Source of the DNA: Prosopocoilus inquinatus | Lineage: Eukaryota; Arthropoda; Insecta; Coleoptera; Lucanidae | Assembly: GCA_036172665.1 (NCBI GenBank) | Contig: CM069874.1 | Location: forward strand, 52,992,707-53,056,706 | DNA length: 64,000 nt | Reading direction: 5' to 3' | Shown: positions 55,699 to 64,000 of the stretch, piece after piece | Numbering within the stretch: position 1 is the first letter of the stretch | How the letters are laid out: each line of letters opens with the position of its first letter | Notes under the pieces: model-generated | What the model was told of the DNA's origin: nothing | What the model saw: only the letters and a program-made list of their open reading frames with translations | Databases searched by the model: none | Translations under genes and position numbers: made by a program

Positions 55699-57192
55699 TC
55701 AAAATTTTTTTTTGAAATGTGTTTTCACATGGATCTGCAAGTTGCCCTTTGTAATAAATTTTTTGCCACAGTCATGGCACTGGAAAGATTTATCATCTAA
55801 ATGGATTTTCCTGTGCAGCTTTAAGGTGTAACTCATCTGAAAAAACTTCCCGCAGTCCTCACACTGGTATTTCTTTTCCCCTGTATGCTTTAACATATGC
55901 CTTGTGACTAGATGACGAGCTACAAAAGCCTTTCCACAGACATCACACTTGTATTTCTTGGATTTCGGATGCACGTTAAGATTGTGCTCTTTAAATGCCT
56001 TTTTGGTCATGTAGCTCTTATTGCAAATCTCACAGGTTCTTACTACTTTTGGTCCGTGAGTGTTTTTTAGATGATCACGAAGGCCGAACCTATTTTTGTA
56101 ACTCCTACTACAAATGTAACATACATAAGGGCGTTGGCTTATTTTAAATCGGTTTTCGGAGGTAAGTTCTATAATCAGGTCAGGCTTTTCGAAATGAATT
56201 CGCCTGTGTGTGGAAAGTGCATGTTTTAAAGCAAACTCGGCATCACAATATTCGCATGTAAATGTGCAAGGCATCCGACACTTATGATTTTTAGATCTGG
56301 TTTGTTGAAGGTGTCCGTTACAGTTTTTGCATTGAATAGAACTTGAATGAGACTTAATGTGATCTACTAGAGAATTCTGATCACTCAGAGTTTTGTTGCA
56401 TATATTACACTGAAATAATTTCTGCCCGTTGTGGGCTGTTCGAATGTGAAATATAAGGTTTTCTCTTCTTGTAAAGAATTTATCACATATTTTACACACT
56501 AAACTATCGTTAGCAACAATTCCGTCTACATTCATGATTTCTTTTACATTGTTATAAGTTTCAACTTCTAGATCATGCTTCTTAATGTGACGATGTAAAC
56601 TTGCCTCTAAGTAACACATACCTCCACATATTTTACACTTAAATTGCCTGTGAGTGAGTATATGTTTGATCAAGACACTTTTAGAAGCAACACTTAAACC
56701 ACAATCCGCGCATTTATATTCTACATGCCTATTATGTGTTTTCCAGTGAATTACGAAGGCAGCATTTGTTTTACACTGTAAATCACATAAATCACAAATC
56801 CAGAGATTCTTTTCTAGACCCTGAATCTGTTCTACTTTCACATGATTTTCATTGTAATATACATCCCCTTCAAATTCTTCCACTTCTTGTTTAACATTGG
56901 ATAAATTTATGTCATTTTCTTCTTTTATGTGCACGCTAGCTTCCCCGTTATTAAAACAATCAATTTGTTCTTTCTGTATGAAATACTTTGTTTCATTCTT
57001 CACACTGCAAACTAAAAACGAAGCTTCTTCGGATTTGTCACGATTGATTTCTAATTTTGCGTTCAATTGCTTCTCATTGTTATTTGTATCCCCAATATTT
57101 CTGCAACTCAACGGATCAGATTCATCTGGGAAACCTTCTTCTGAGAATTGATTTAACACCAAAACTACCTCTGTTTTTAAATGAGATTTCAT
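55699..57192 (-). CDS. C2H2 zinc-finger protein, 497 residues
   Basis: Single intact frame, ATG at 57192-57190, stop TGA at 55701-55699. An in-frame TAA lies 12 bases upstream of the ATG, which supports this start. The acidic N-terminal 130 residues contain four sumoylation-type motifs: LKTE (5-8), IKEE (89-92), VKQE (100-103) and VKVE (118-121). They are followed by eleven canonical C2H2 fingers at about 133-153, 161-181, 186-206, 233-254, 262-282, 313-333, 358-379, 387-408, 416-436, 444-464 and 472-492, plus one degenerate finger at 288-305. Only the last three are evenly spaced with HTGEK-like linkers, so these are the likeliest DNA-binding block. It probably acts as a nuclear transcription regulator; the targets are unknown. 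No ZAD, BTB or KRAB domain is seen. It is the only host-like gene here. Confidence 0.9.
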   Translation of the reverse strand: MKSHLKTEVVLVLNQFSEEGFPDESDPLSCRNIGDTNNNEKQLNAKLEINRDKSEEASFLVCSVKNETKYFIQKEQIDCFNNGEASVHIKEENDINLSNVKQEVEEFEGDVYYNENHVKVEQIQGLEKNLWICDLCDLQCKTNAAFVIHWKTHNRHVEYKCADCGLSVASKSVLIKHILTHRQFKCKICGGMCYLEASLHRHIKKHDLEVETYNNVKEIMNVDGIVANDSLVCKICDKFFTRRENLIFHIRTAHNGQKLFQCNICNKTLSDQNSLVDHIKSHSSSIQCKNCNGHLQQTRSKNHKCRMPCTFTCEYCDAEFALKHALSTHRRIHFEKPDLIIELTSENRFKISQRPYVCYICSRSYKNRFGLRDHLKNTHGPKVVRTCEICNKSYMTKKAFKEHNLNVHPKSKKYKCDVCGKAFVARHLVTRHMLKHTGEKKYQCEDCGKFFQMSYTLKLHRKIHLDDKSFQCHDCGKKFITKGNLQIHVKTHFKKKF

Positions 57193-57689
57193 CTTATCGA
57201 CTTAATTTTCAGTTTGTTCAAGAAAATGCTGAAAGTGAAAATTTTATTTTGTGTAGTTTCCTATTTACATTGCTACTTACATTTTGCTTTGCATATTAAT
57301 AAGCCTAGCTGAGTATTATTTTGTATTTTTGGAAGGGCATTTATTTGAATATTTTTTTAGAAAATAATTTTTTATTTAAGCGTAACCTACATTTGACGTG
57401 AAACGCATGAAACGTCATTTGTCAAGGTTATTTTGAATCGATGCCGGTATTGTCGGGTATTGTCGGTACATCGGTAATGTAGAGTCAGTCCTGTTCAGAA
57501 AGAACTGAACCGTGATTGAACCACTAAACACATCAACCCTCTTGCAAGCGGATTAATCTCGTAAGATTTCAATCATGATCGATATTTCTCTTTCCCCTTT
57601 GAATCTTTCTTTTTGCATTCGTTTGGTTTCAACGAATTCCTAAGTAAGTGGCATGCAATGGTAAAACAGAGAAGTCCACATAATTAGTA
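57193..57689. other. Upstream region of the zinc-finger gene
   Basis: A TTTTCAG on the minus strand about 35 bases before the ATG could be a splice acceptor for a 5' non-coding exon. TATTGTCGG occurs twice near 57450-57465. No clear TATA/initiator pair is seen. Confidence 0.3.
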
Positions 57690-59146
57690 TTAGTATTAGT
57701 AACTGCAAGTAATAACACATTATTTGTACATTGTCATTCATGAAGTTCATAATTTATGGAAATGCTTTCAAAATTGCAATTCAATACATTCTTTCTTTAT
57801 CCGTACACATTATTTTTGACTTTAAGTGCGAATATCTTCAAAATTACTGCAAATTAAACTTTTTTTTTTAGTATTAGTTTAATTTTTCCCATCGAGTTAT
57901 ACCCCTGGAAGATGCAATACCATATAACGTGTATTACTGAAAACCGGTCTGTCCGCGGACCTTTTGTATGGCAAAACGAACATAGTGTGGAGTCAAGGTT
58001 TATATACTTAAACAGGTTGCCTCGTAACTTTCGACCAATCAGCATCTGATATTGGGCGCGTATATAGTTCTGTATGCTTATCATTAACATAAGACAATTA
58101 ATGCGTTTTATTCTGGTTTTATTGGAATGGTAATAACGCGGTAATTTCGTTTGTAAATATACGTGAATGAAATGGCTATAAAAAAACTAGTATAGAAGTA
58201 CAAATCAAGTTGGATATTTGAAGTTAAGATCATGTTTTGAGGTACAAACAATAAATAGTTCTTTCATAACAAAGATATATCGTATGCCAAAATTATTAAA
58301 ATTGTTAAAATATATCCTATTTATGTTTTATTAAAGTTGCAGTTCGTAACCATCATTAACCTCAAATATCGAACTTGAATACTATTTCGATACAAATTTC
58401 TAGCCAAAACAAATAATAGAAATTATAAGTACAATTTTGTATACAAGAAAAACACAGAAAATTATAAAATTGCGCACTTTTAATAAAGAAAATATTCATT
58501 CACGTATTGCAGCGGTAAATAAAAGGCAGGCACGATGACGCGTCTTGAAGTGACCTTGAATAGTTAAGAGGCAACCAGGAGAGAGGTTTATTGGCAACTG
58601 AAAATTTTTGTCCAGGCTGTTTTAGTAACGTATTTATGCGCAGAGATGGCGCCAGGAGTAATTGTAAATTTGGCGCGAATGAAATGTCACATGTTGTCAA
58701 TGTTAATTGCTTTCGTGATGGCGGTGATGGTGATCGTTTAAGTAAATTAAAGAACTAGCACAAATATAATATAAACCTGTACCCTACATCGTATTGCCTA
58801 CCGAGACAATTCATCATTTTAATAGAAATGAAAGTGCAGAAGGTAGGAGCTACAACTATCAAATCACTTAAAATAATTTTATTAAAGTGTAACAAGTATT
58901 ATTATATGTGAGTGATTAGCTGATTTATAAAGTTTAAAGGTGGTCAAAGTACAGTATTCTGAATAAAAATTGTTAAAAAAAAGTTTAATTTGCAGTAATT
59001 TTGAAGATATTCGCACTTAAAGTCAAAAATAATGTGTACGGATAAAGCAAAAATGTATTGAATTGCAATTTTGAAAGCATTTCCATAAATTATGAACTTC
59101 ATGAATGACAATGTACAAATAATGTGTTATTACTTGCAGTTAAATA
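57690..59146. mobile_element. Inverted-repeat element, about 165-bp arms
   Basis: Left arm TAACTGCAAGTAATAACACA at about 57699 faces the same sequence inverted at about 59137. The arms match to about 57870 and from about 58975. Minus-strand frames inside (57854-58090 with CSFCHTKGPRTDRF, and 58500-58700) are too short to assign to a transposase. The target duplication is not clear. Confidence 0.6.
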
Positions 59147-59228
59147 TAGTAATTTGAGACTAATATGTGGTTTGTTTTATTAGCTTAAAATCTAGTAAAT
59201 ATCATAATTTAAGCATGATTTTCCGTTT

Positions 59229-59369
59229 CTTTAGGTTTTCTTCTCCACACATTCATTTAGGTAAGAGATTATATTCTGTAAAGACTTGTAATGTCTATTA
59301 CAGCATATTAGAGTCTTTGCAGAATATAATGTATTACTTAAATGAATGTTTGGAGAAGAAAACCTAAAG
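59229..59369. repeat. Near-perfect 140-bp palindrome
   Basis: CTTTAGGTTTTCTTCTCCAC at 59229 is mirrored at 59350-59369. The arms of about 58 bp differ at a few positions and enclose about 24 bases. A MITE is likely. Confidence 0.6.
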
Positions 59370-59542
59370 AATTATTTAAATTAAAAAGGCGCGTAAAAAA
59401 AGCGCGCGTAAAATAGTGGCGCCATCGCAACAGATAAATACGTTACTTAGTACTACTACGTCATATTACGTGGACAAAAAATTTACATGGGAATTGGCTC
59501 TCTCTCCTGCAACCTACTTACTTTATAAACCTTGGTGTGGAG

Positions 59543-60715
59543 TAGAGATGGGATTCCACCCGGTGCAATCGTTTACACCGGTGGAAACACGGAATGCACC
59601 CGGTGCATTGGATGCATTGCCCGGTTGCTTACATTTACATAAGACATAAAAAATGCTTCAAAATGACACCAAATATAATATATTTTGTACGGACTATCGC
59701 TAGACAATTTTTTGTAACGTTAATTTCAAAAACTTACTCATTCTTTTCATATTTTAAGCTACAAAGCTTCCGGTTAAACTTAAAAGTTTACTATTCAGCT
59801 ATTCACCATACACTATGAAACATTAAACCTGTAAACCACCTATTATTATTATTTCTACAGGAGAGCAAAAATGGCTGACATGTGCCGTTCCGTACCAATA
59901 GGGTATTTGCCACATGCTATGTATTTACATTAACCATAACTAAATTCAGTGGCGCTCTTAAAAATTTTTACGTCATCTTTTGACTTGTGATTTGTCAAGA
60001 CGACCAGGGAGAACTTGTATGTACACTATGGTCGTAAATGATTGAGCGTCCTTGAGAAAGTAAATACCCAAAGGTGATCAAAACTACTTTCCGCCTTGGG
60101 AATTTTCGCATTTTTGAATGCTCCAGATAAGCTGGCAAGCAGTAGCGTTCGTGTATGGTTTGTTTATGTTTGAGTTTTCTACAATTTGCAGTTTAAATCA
60201 TTCGACATCAGTAAATAAGTATTTTTGAATACTATTATTCAGTTGACTTTGTTTTTACAAGTAAGTAACGTTCTTTGCGTCTCGATTTATGATTAATATT
60301 ACACAATTTTTAGGTTGAAATTACATCCGCACGCCTTTAAATTGAGTACATGATTTCTAGTAACTGGACCAAGAAATTTTTGTATGAAGCGGCACGTTCA
60401 ACCGTTTACGATCGCAGTGTACGTATGTGCGCTACTGAAAAGTCAATGACACTTACGTTTGACAGCGTTTGACATGCATGGAAGTAAATATTGGTACAAT
60501 ATTGATAAGTGGAACACATTTTCGATATAAGGTTGGAACAACTGCAACTTCACACGTGACAATCATTGTTGCTCTCTCTGTATATTATTTCTCCTTCGAT
60601 TTGCGCGGGAAATTTAAATTTTTGAATGCACCCGGTACATTCATATATGCACCCTGATGAATGCACCCATGCGGGTGCTTTCAATGCACCGGGTTCATTC
60701 CCTGGCCCATCTCTA
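59543..60715. mobile_element. Non-autonomous hAT element (TAGAGATGGG ends)
   Basis: Inverted ends TAGAGATGGG are flanked by the perfect 8-bp duplication GTGTGGAG (59535-59542 and 60716-60723). Both subterminal regions carry several copies of GAATGCACCCGG/CCGGGTGCATT-type words, probable transposase-binding sites. The 1.17-kb element has no transposase. Confidence 0.85.
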
Positions 60716-60723
60716 GTGTGGAG

Positions 60724-61173
60724 TATCGCGCATTTTGTCACACACATGTTGTGTTCTCTGGTGCTCTTTATTTTTGCCATACCAGAGAGAGGAGCGCGCG
60801 TCCGTAAATTCGCTCGTTTTCTGTTTCCTATTTACTCCTCCAGTGCTTCGTGCTTTTCCTACACAACCATAGGTCGCGACTCCCACAACATAATGAAAAA
60901 ATCAAAATATATAATATATACAAAATATTTTAACACGTTTATGCTTCGCACATGTTTCACCACTGAAATTTGATTTAGCGGACTTATAACATTGGTCGCG
61001 TTCAGGTAGCCACAGCACTGAAGCATTTTTATAAAACGTAAGCCTGAACCAAAGTAAAGCTGCAATTCTGAGCACTATCGTAACCATCGTAACATATTTA
61101 CGATCTATGTATTTAAATGGCTCAGTAACACCTTACAGGCTTACGATCGGGTTCAGAATTGCAGCATTAGTAT
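60724..61173. other. No gene recognised
   Basis: GCTGCAATTCTGA and TTCAGAATTGCAGC near 61059 and 61152 form a spaced inverted repeat. The 115-codon frame that ends here begins inside the hAT element and is not supported as a gene. Confidence 0.35.
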
Positions 61174-61181
61174 ATGAGAAG

Positions 61182-61713
61182 TAGTGTTGTTTAATTACCG
61201 GTAATTTATTTTTAATGTTACCTTACCGGTAATGTTACCGTAATATTACCAGAGAAATATTACCAATTACAGCTCAAGTGACGACATCTCGCACCGGAGT
61301 TACCAATTACACTTCTAACTAAAAATGTGATTTACACTCAATTTTCTGATTAATTTGCTACCGAATACGCATTATATTCTTGACTTTTGTTAATAATAAG
61401 GTTTACAATATTTAATATTTTCTATTTCCACTAAATGCAAAATATTAAACGTGTAAACGAAAGTCGTTTTAGGTTATGAAATATTTATTTCCTCTTTTTA
61501 GTATTTACGTTTTTCTTAAATAAACAAAAATATTCCTTGATTATTTCTTTCATTGGTTTACTTAAATTTTGCAAGTGTGTAACTCGAAATTACTTTATCT
61601 GGACGACAGAGGTAACAAATGGTAATAAACGGTAACAAATGAATGTTACCTAACCGGTAACATTAGAAATTTACCGTAAGGTAACGTAATAATCTTTGCG
61701 ACCCACAACACTA
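61182..61713. mobile_element. Non-autonomous hAT element (TAGTGTTG ends)
   Basis: Ends TAGTGTTG/CAACACTA are flanked by the perfect 8-bp duplication ATGAGAAG (61174-61181 and 61714-61721). Both terminal regions are dense in the palindrome TTACCGGTAA and its variants. 532 bp, non-coding. Related ends occur at 680 and 63516. Confidence 0.85.
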
Positions 61714-61721
61714 ATGAGAAG

Positions 61722-62059
61722 TTATCTCATCCGCTTGAATTTACATGCGTAAAGCCGAACGCCTGGTCGCCAGTGCTGCCAATCGTATTAAGTCTGAAAT
61801 CCCGCAAATTCTAATGAAAATTCCCGTTTTTTTCCCGCACATTGAAAAATTATTAAATGCCGGGTGTCCAGCAAGGAAAGAGGTTCCCAACCTTTTTTTA
61901 AACATCGAGCCCTTACAAGGAAATAAATATTTTCGTCTACCACCTTTCGAATTTAATTAATATTTCTAAAACAGTAGGTGCAGATATTCCATATATACCA
62001 TGCAATAATGTTAAATTTTAATTTTGATAAATTTGAACAATTTGCTATTTATTTTGATT
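61722..62059. other. No gene recognised
   Basis: The 71-codon frame at 61745-61960 contains CPARKEVPNLFLNI but no recognisable domain. Confidence 0.3.
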
Positions 62060-62460
62060 TGATTTTTTTAATTTTAAACCGATCGCTCGCCGGTTAGATT
62101 TATTTAGTTTCATAGAATTTCTATTTTAGTTTTATTTTTTTATTTTTTATTCTTTTGTTTTGTGTTTCGTGTTGTTTTTGAAATTCATCGTTTGACTTTA
62201 TTTATTTCACTTTTCGAAATAATCAATTGATCGATCGACCATTGTTTTTTCTTTGAATCGATTTTATTTGCTTTGTTTTTATGTTTTAACTATCAGTTTA
62301 TTATCTTTTTTTGTTTTCTCTTTTGTTTGATTTGATTCGACGTTATTTTGTTTTTTAATTATCGATTGATCGTCTTTTGTTTTCCTTTACTCGATATGAG
62401 TTTATTTTAGGCTTTCATTTCGACGATTGATCGCCATTTTTGTTTTTGACATTCTGTATT
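62060..62460. repeat. Strand-asymmetric T-rich tract with GATCGAT words
   Basis: The top strand is strongly T-rich with TTTTGTTTT runs. The words GATCG/ATCGATTGATCG recur at about 62089, 62228, 62361 and 62419. It looks like a decayed repeat or satellite-like block. Confidence 0.45.
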
Positions 62461-62697
62461 AAAAATTGGCAGGTAGGTTTCTTGACGCATCCAACAGAGG
62501 GCAATACGTGCGTTATCGTAAAAAGTCGTGGATGGAGTATCAACTGGATGGAGCATAGCTTATACTAGCAAAGCAATGCATAATACGCGGGACCGGTTTT
62601 GCTGATGCAGAAACCCTGCAACGACCTTTTACAACCCATTTTAAACTACGCGCCTTTGTATACCTTGTACTATTTTGCATAGGCAGGGTGAATAACA

Positions 62698-62725
62698 GCC
62701 GTGGAGGGAGTACTCCCTCCACGGC
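62698..62725. repeat. Perfect 28-bp palindrome
   Basis: Half-site GCCGTGGAGGGAGT followed directly by its complement. It lies between two direct copies of CTGCAAC(G/A)ACCTTTTACAAC (about 62616 and 62738). Confidence 0.85.
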
Positions 62726-63411
62726 AGCAGCTGTTCTGCAACAACCTTTTACAACTCTGGTAGAAAAGGCGGGATGATCGTAAATTTGACTGTACTTTCT
62801 CTCCAGTTAATATTCTCTCCATGTAAAATGTGCATAATGAATGAGCATTTCACATAGTAAACGACATCATAATTATTTAAATAAAGTAGGACTCTACAAC
62901 ACGGCAACAATTTCAGCATAATGACAATCTCCTTAGAAAAGTATTTTCGTATCGCTTTATAAGCGCTACACTCTCTTACTCAAACTATTTTGGAACTGAA
63001 AGATTTTTTTTTCAATGTTAAACAGAACACAGCGAGTTGTATTTATAATTTTTTTTCGGGTTTTGATACCTAAAATTCCCGATTTCTCCCGCAAATTTGT
63101 GATATCCCGCAAAATACCCACCACCGCCTCATTTCTCCGGAAATTCGGGAAATTTCCCGGTCATTGGCAGCACTGCTGGTCGCACTAGTGAAGGTGTGCT
63201 GTGCGTGCGGTCTCTGTTGACGTCAGACCATACTACGGCGATTTTAATTGGACAGCACCGTTAGTGTCGTCTCCATAACAACACAACTATTATGATGATT
63301 TTACCTGAGAACCACGCGACAAATGTCGAATCCGTCCGATATTGTATGAAACAACTTCTCATATACTTTCAGCCTGAACGAGGTGCATATGATGTTATTA
63401 CTTGCAGCTAG
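62726..63411. other. No gene recognised
   Basis: No supportable frame. TTCCCG/CGGGAA words recur near 63055-63165 and might be a degenerate repeat end. Confidence 0.3.
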
Positions 63412-63484
63412 AAATGAGATTCCACCCGGTGCAATCGTTTGCACGGAATCATGGAATGCACCCACAATGCACCTCGTGCACTTG
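63412..63484. mobile_element. Truncated copy of the 59543 hAT element
   Basis: TAGAAATGAGATTCCACCCG then GTGCAATCGTTTGCAC match the left end of 59543-60715. The copy stops after about 70 bp. Confidence 0.6.
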
Positions 63485-63515
63485 TTACCTTACGGTAAAT
63501 TTCCAGTGTTACCGG

Positions 63516-63605
63516 TAAGTAGTGTTGTAAATTGGATTATTAACCGGTTATTTACCGGTTAATTATCCGGTTAATAACACTCCGTAAATTACTTTACCTG
63601 CGGTT
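63516..63605. mobile_element. Partial hAT copy (TAGTGTTG end)
   Basis: TAGTGTTGTAAATTGG followed by several AACCGGTTA words resembles the left part of 61182-61713. The right end is not found. Confidence 0.45.
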
Positions 63606-64000
63606 ATTTATTTTGAATTTGGCACAAATTCTTTAAGCCTGCAATAGACCATAAATTACATGAATTTTACATGTAATTTATGACAAAACCTATTTTTCAA
63701 CGTGTATAGCTAGCAAAAAGAATTACATGAATTTATACATGTAAAATTGAAAACAAAGAGCAAGTTCTATTTCTCAAGGTTTTTGACGTGAAATTTTAGT
63801 AAATTCTAGTGACTTTGATTGTTGCTGTTGGCTGTCGGCTCAGATGAATGAAGAACGACTTCACCTAGTTTATGCGGGTATATGTTTATAAATAATTTTA
63901 GCTTGAAGACAGTTTAATCAGTGATGACCATGTGCTCTCCATTTGGATGACACCCTTGATAACATAATCTGACATAATCCAACATTCCCAGCTGCTCGAA
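63606..64000. other. No gene recognised
   Basis: It contains the spaced inverted repeat ATAAATTACATG/CATGTAATTTAT at about 63651-63683. Otherwise nothing is recognised. Confidence 0.35.

Noticed and set aside
60626..60973. 115-codon open frame
   Set aside because: It begins in hAT subterminal repeats and runs across the element border; no domain.
1..64000. CRISPR arrays, rRNA and tRNA genes
   Set aside because: No regularly spaced repeats with unique spacers and no convincing rRNA or tRNA sequence was seen; eukaryotic context makes CRISPR unlikely.

Overview
The window looks like intergenic, transposon-dense DNA from an arthropod, most likely an insect. The reasons are AT-rich sequence, short GT-AG introns (57 and 100 bp), Penelope-like elements, mariner, hAT and piggyBac-type transposons, Gypsy, Copia and BEL/Pao retrotransposons, and LINEs with short (ATT)n tails. 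Species cannot be told from sequence alone. Only one clearly intact, host-like protein gene is visible: a 497-residue C2H2 zinc-finger protein on the minus strand at 55699-57192. Everything else that codes is mobile-element sequence, nearly all of it broken.

Left part (1-17.8 kb). Fragments of Penelope-like elements and a LINE are followed by a nested stack. A hAT-like element (4988-11133, 8-bp target duplication CTTTCATC) contains a second hAT with an intron-bearing, almost intact transposase (5124-7305), a third non-autonomous hAT (7338-8198) and a long-inverted-repeat element (8209-9653). A decayed hAT relic with a partly duplicated 5' half (11.4-13.4 kb), a mariner relic and a LINE reverse transcriptase follow.

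Middle (18-41 kb). This holds a Mutator-like element with about 430-bp inverted repeats and a 9-bp duplication, LINE endonuclease fragments, a Penelope fragment cut by a mariner, a Gypsy element with unusually short LTRs, a second mariner interrupted by a foldback element that copied part of its host in reverse, a mariner-like element with about 490-bp inverted repeats, and a BEL/Pao fragment.

Right part (41-64 kb). A complete but decayed Copia element (41848-49021, 5-bp duplication GTAAC) has a piggyBac-superfamily-like element (45712-48462) in its RNase H region. The ends of that insert carry nine copies of a 16-bp palindromic unit, and its target duplication is not TTAA. Further right are a LINE with a MITE sitting exactly in its reading frame, the zinc-finger gene, and several non-autonomous hAT elements with clean 8-bp duplications.

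Two observations stand out. One is a scattered set of hammerhead-ribozyme-like motifs attributable to Penelope-like elements (near 321, 8745, 20154 and 50110, all minus strand). The other is the palindrome-tipped piggyBac-like transposon. The nesting gives relative ages: the Copia is older than the piggyBac-like insert, the LINE at 53 kb is older than its MITE, and the mariner at 33.5 kb is older than its foldback insert.
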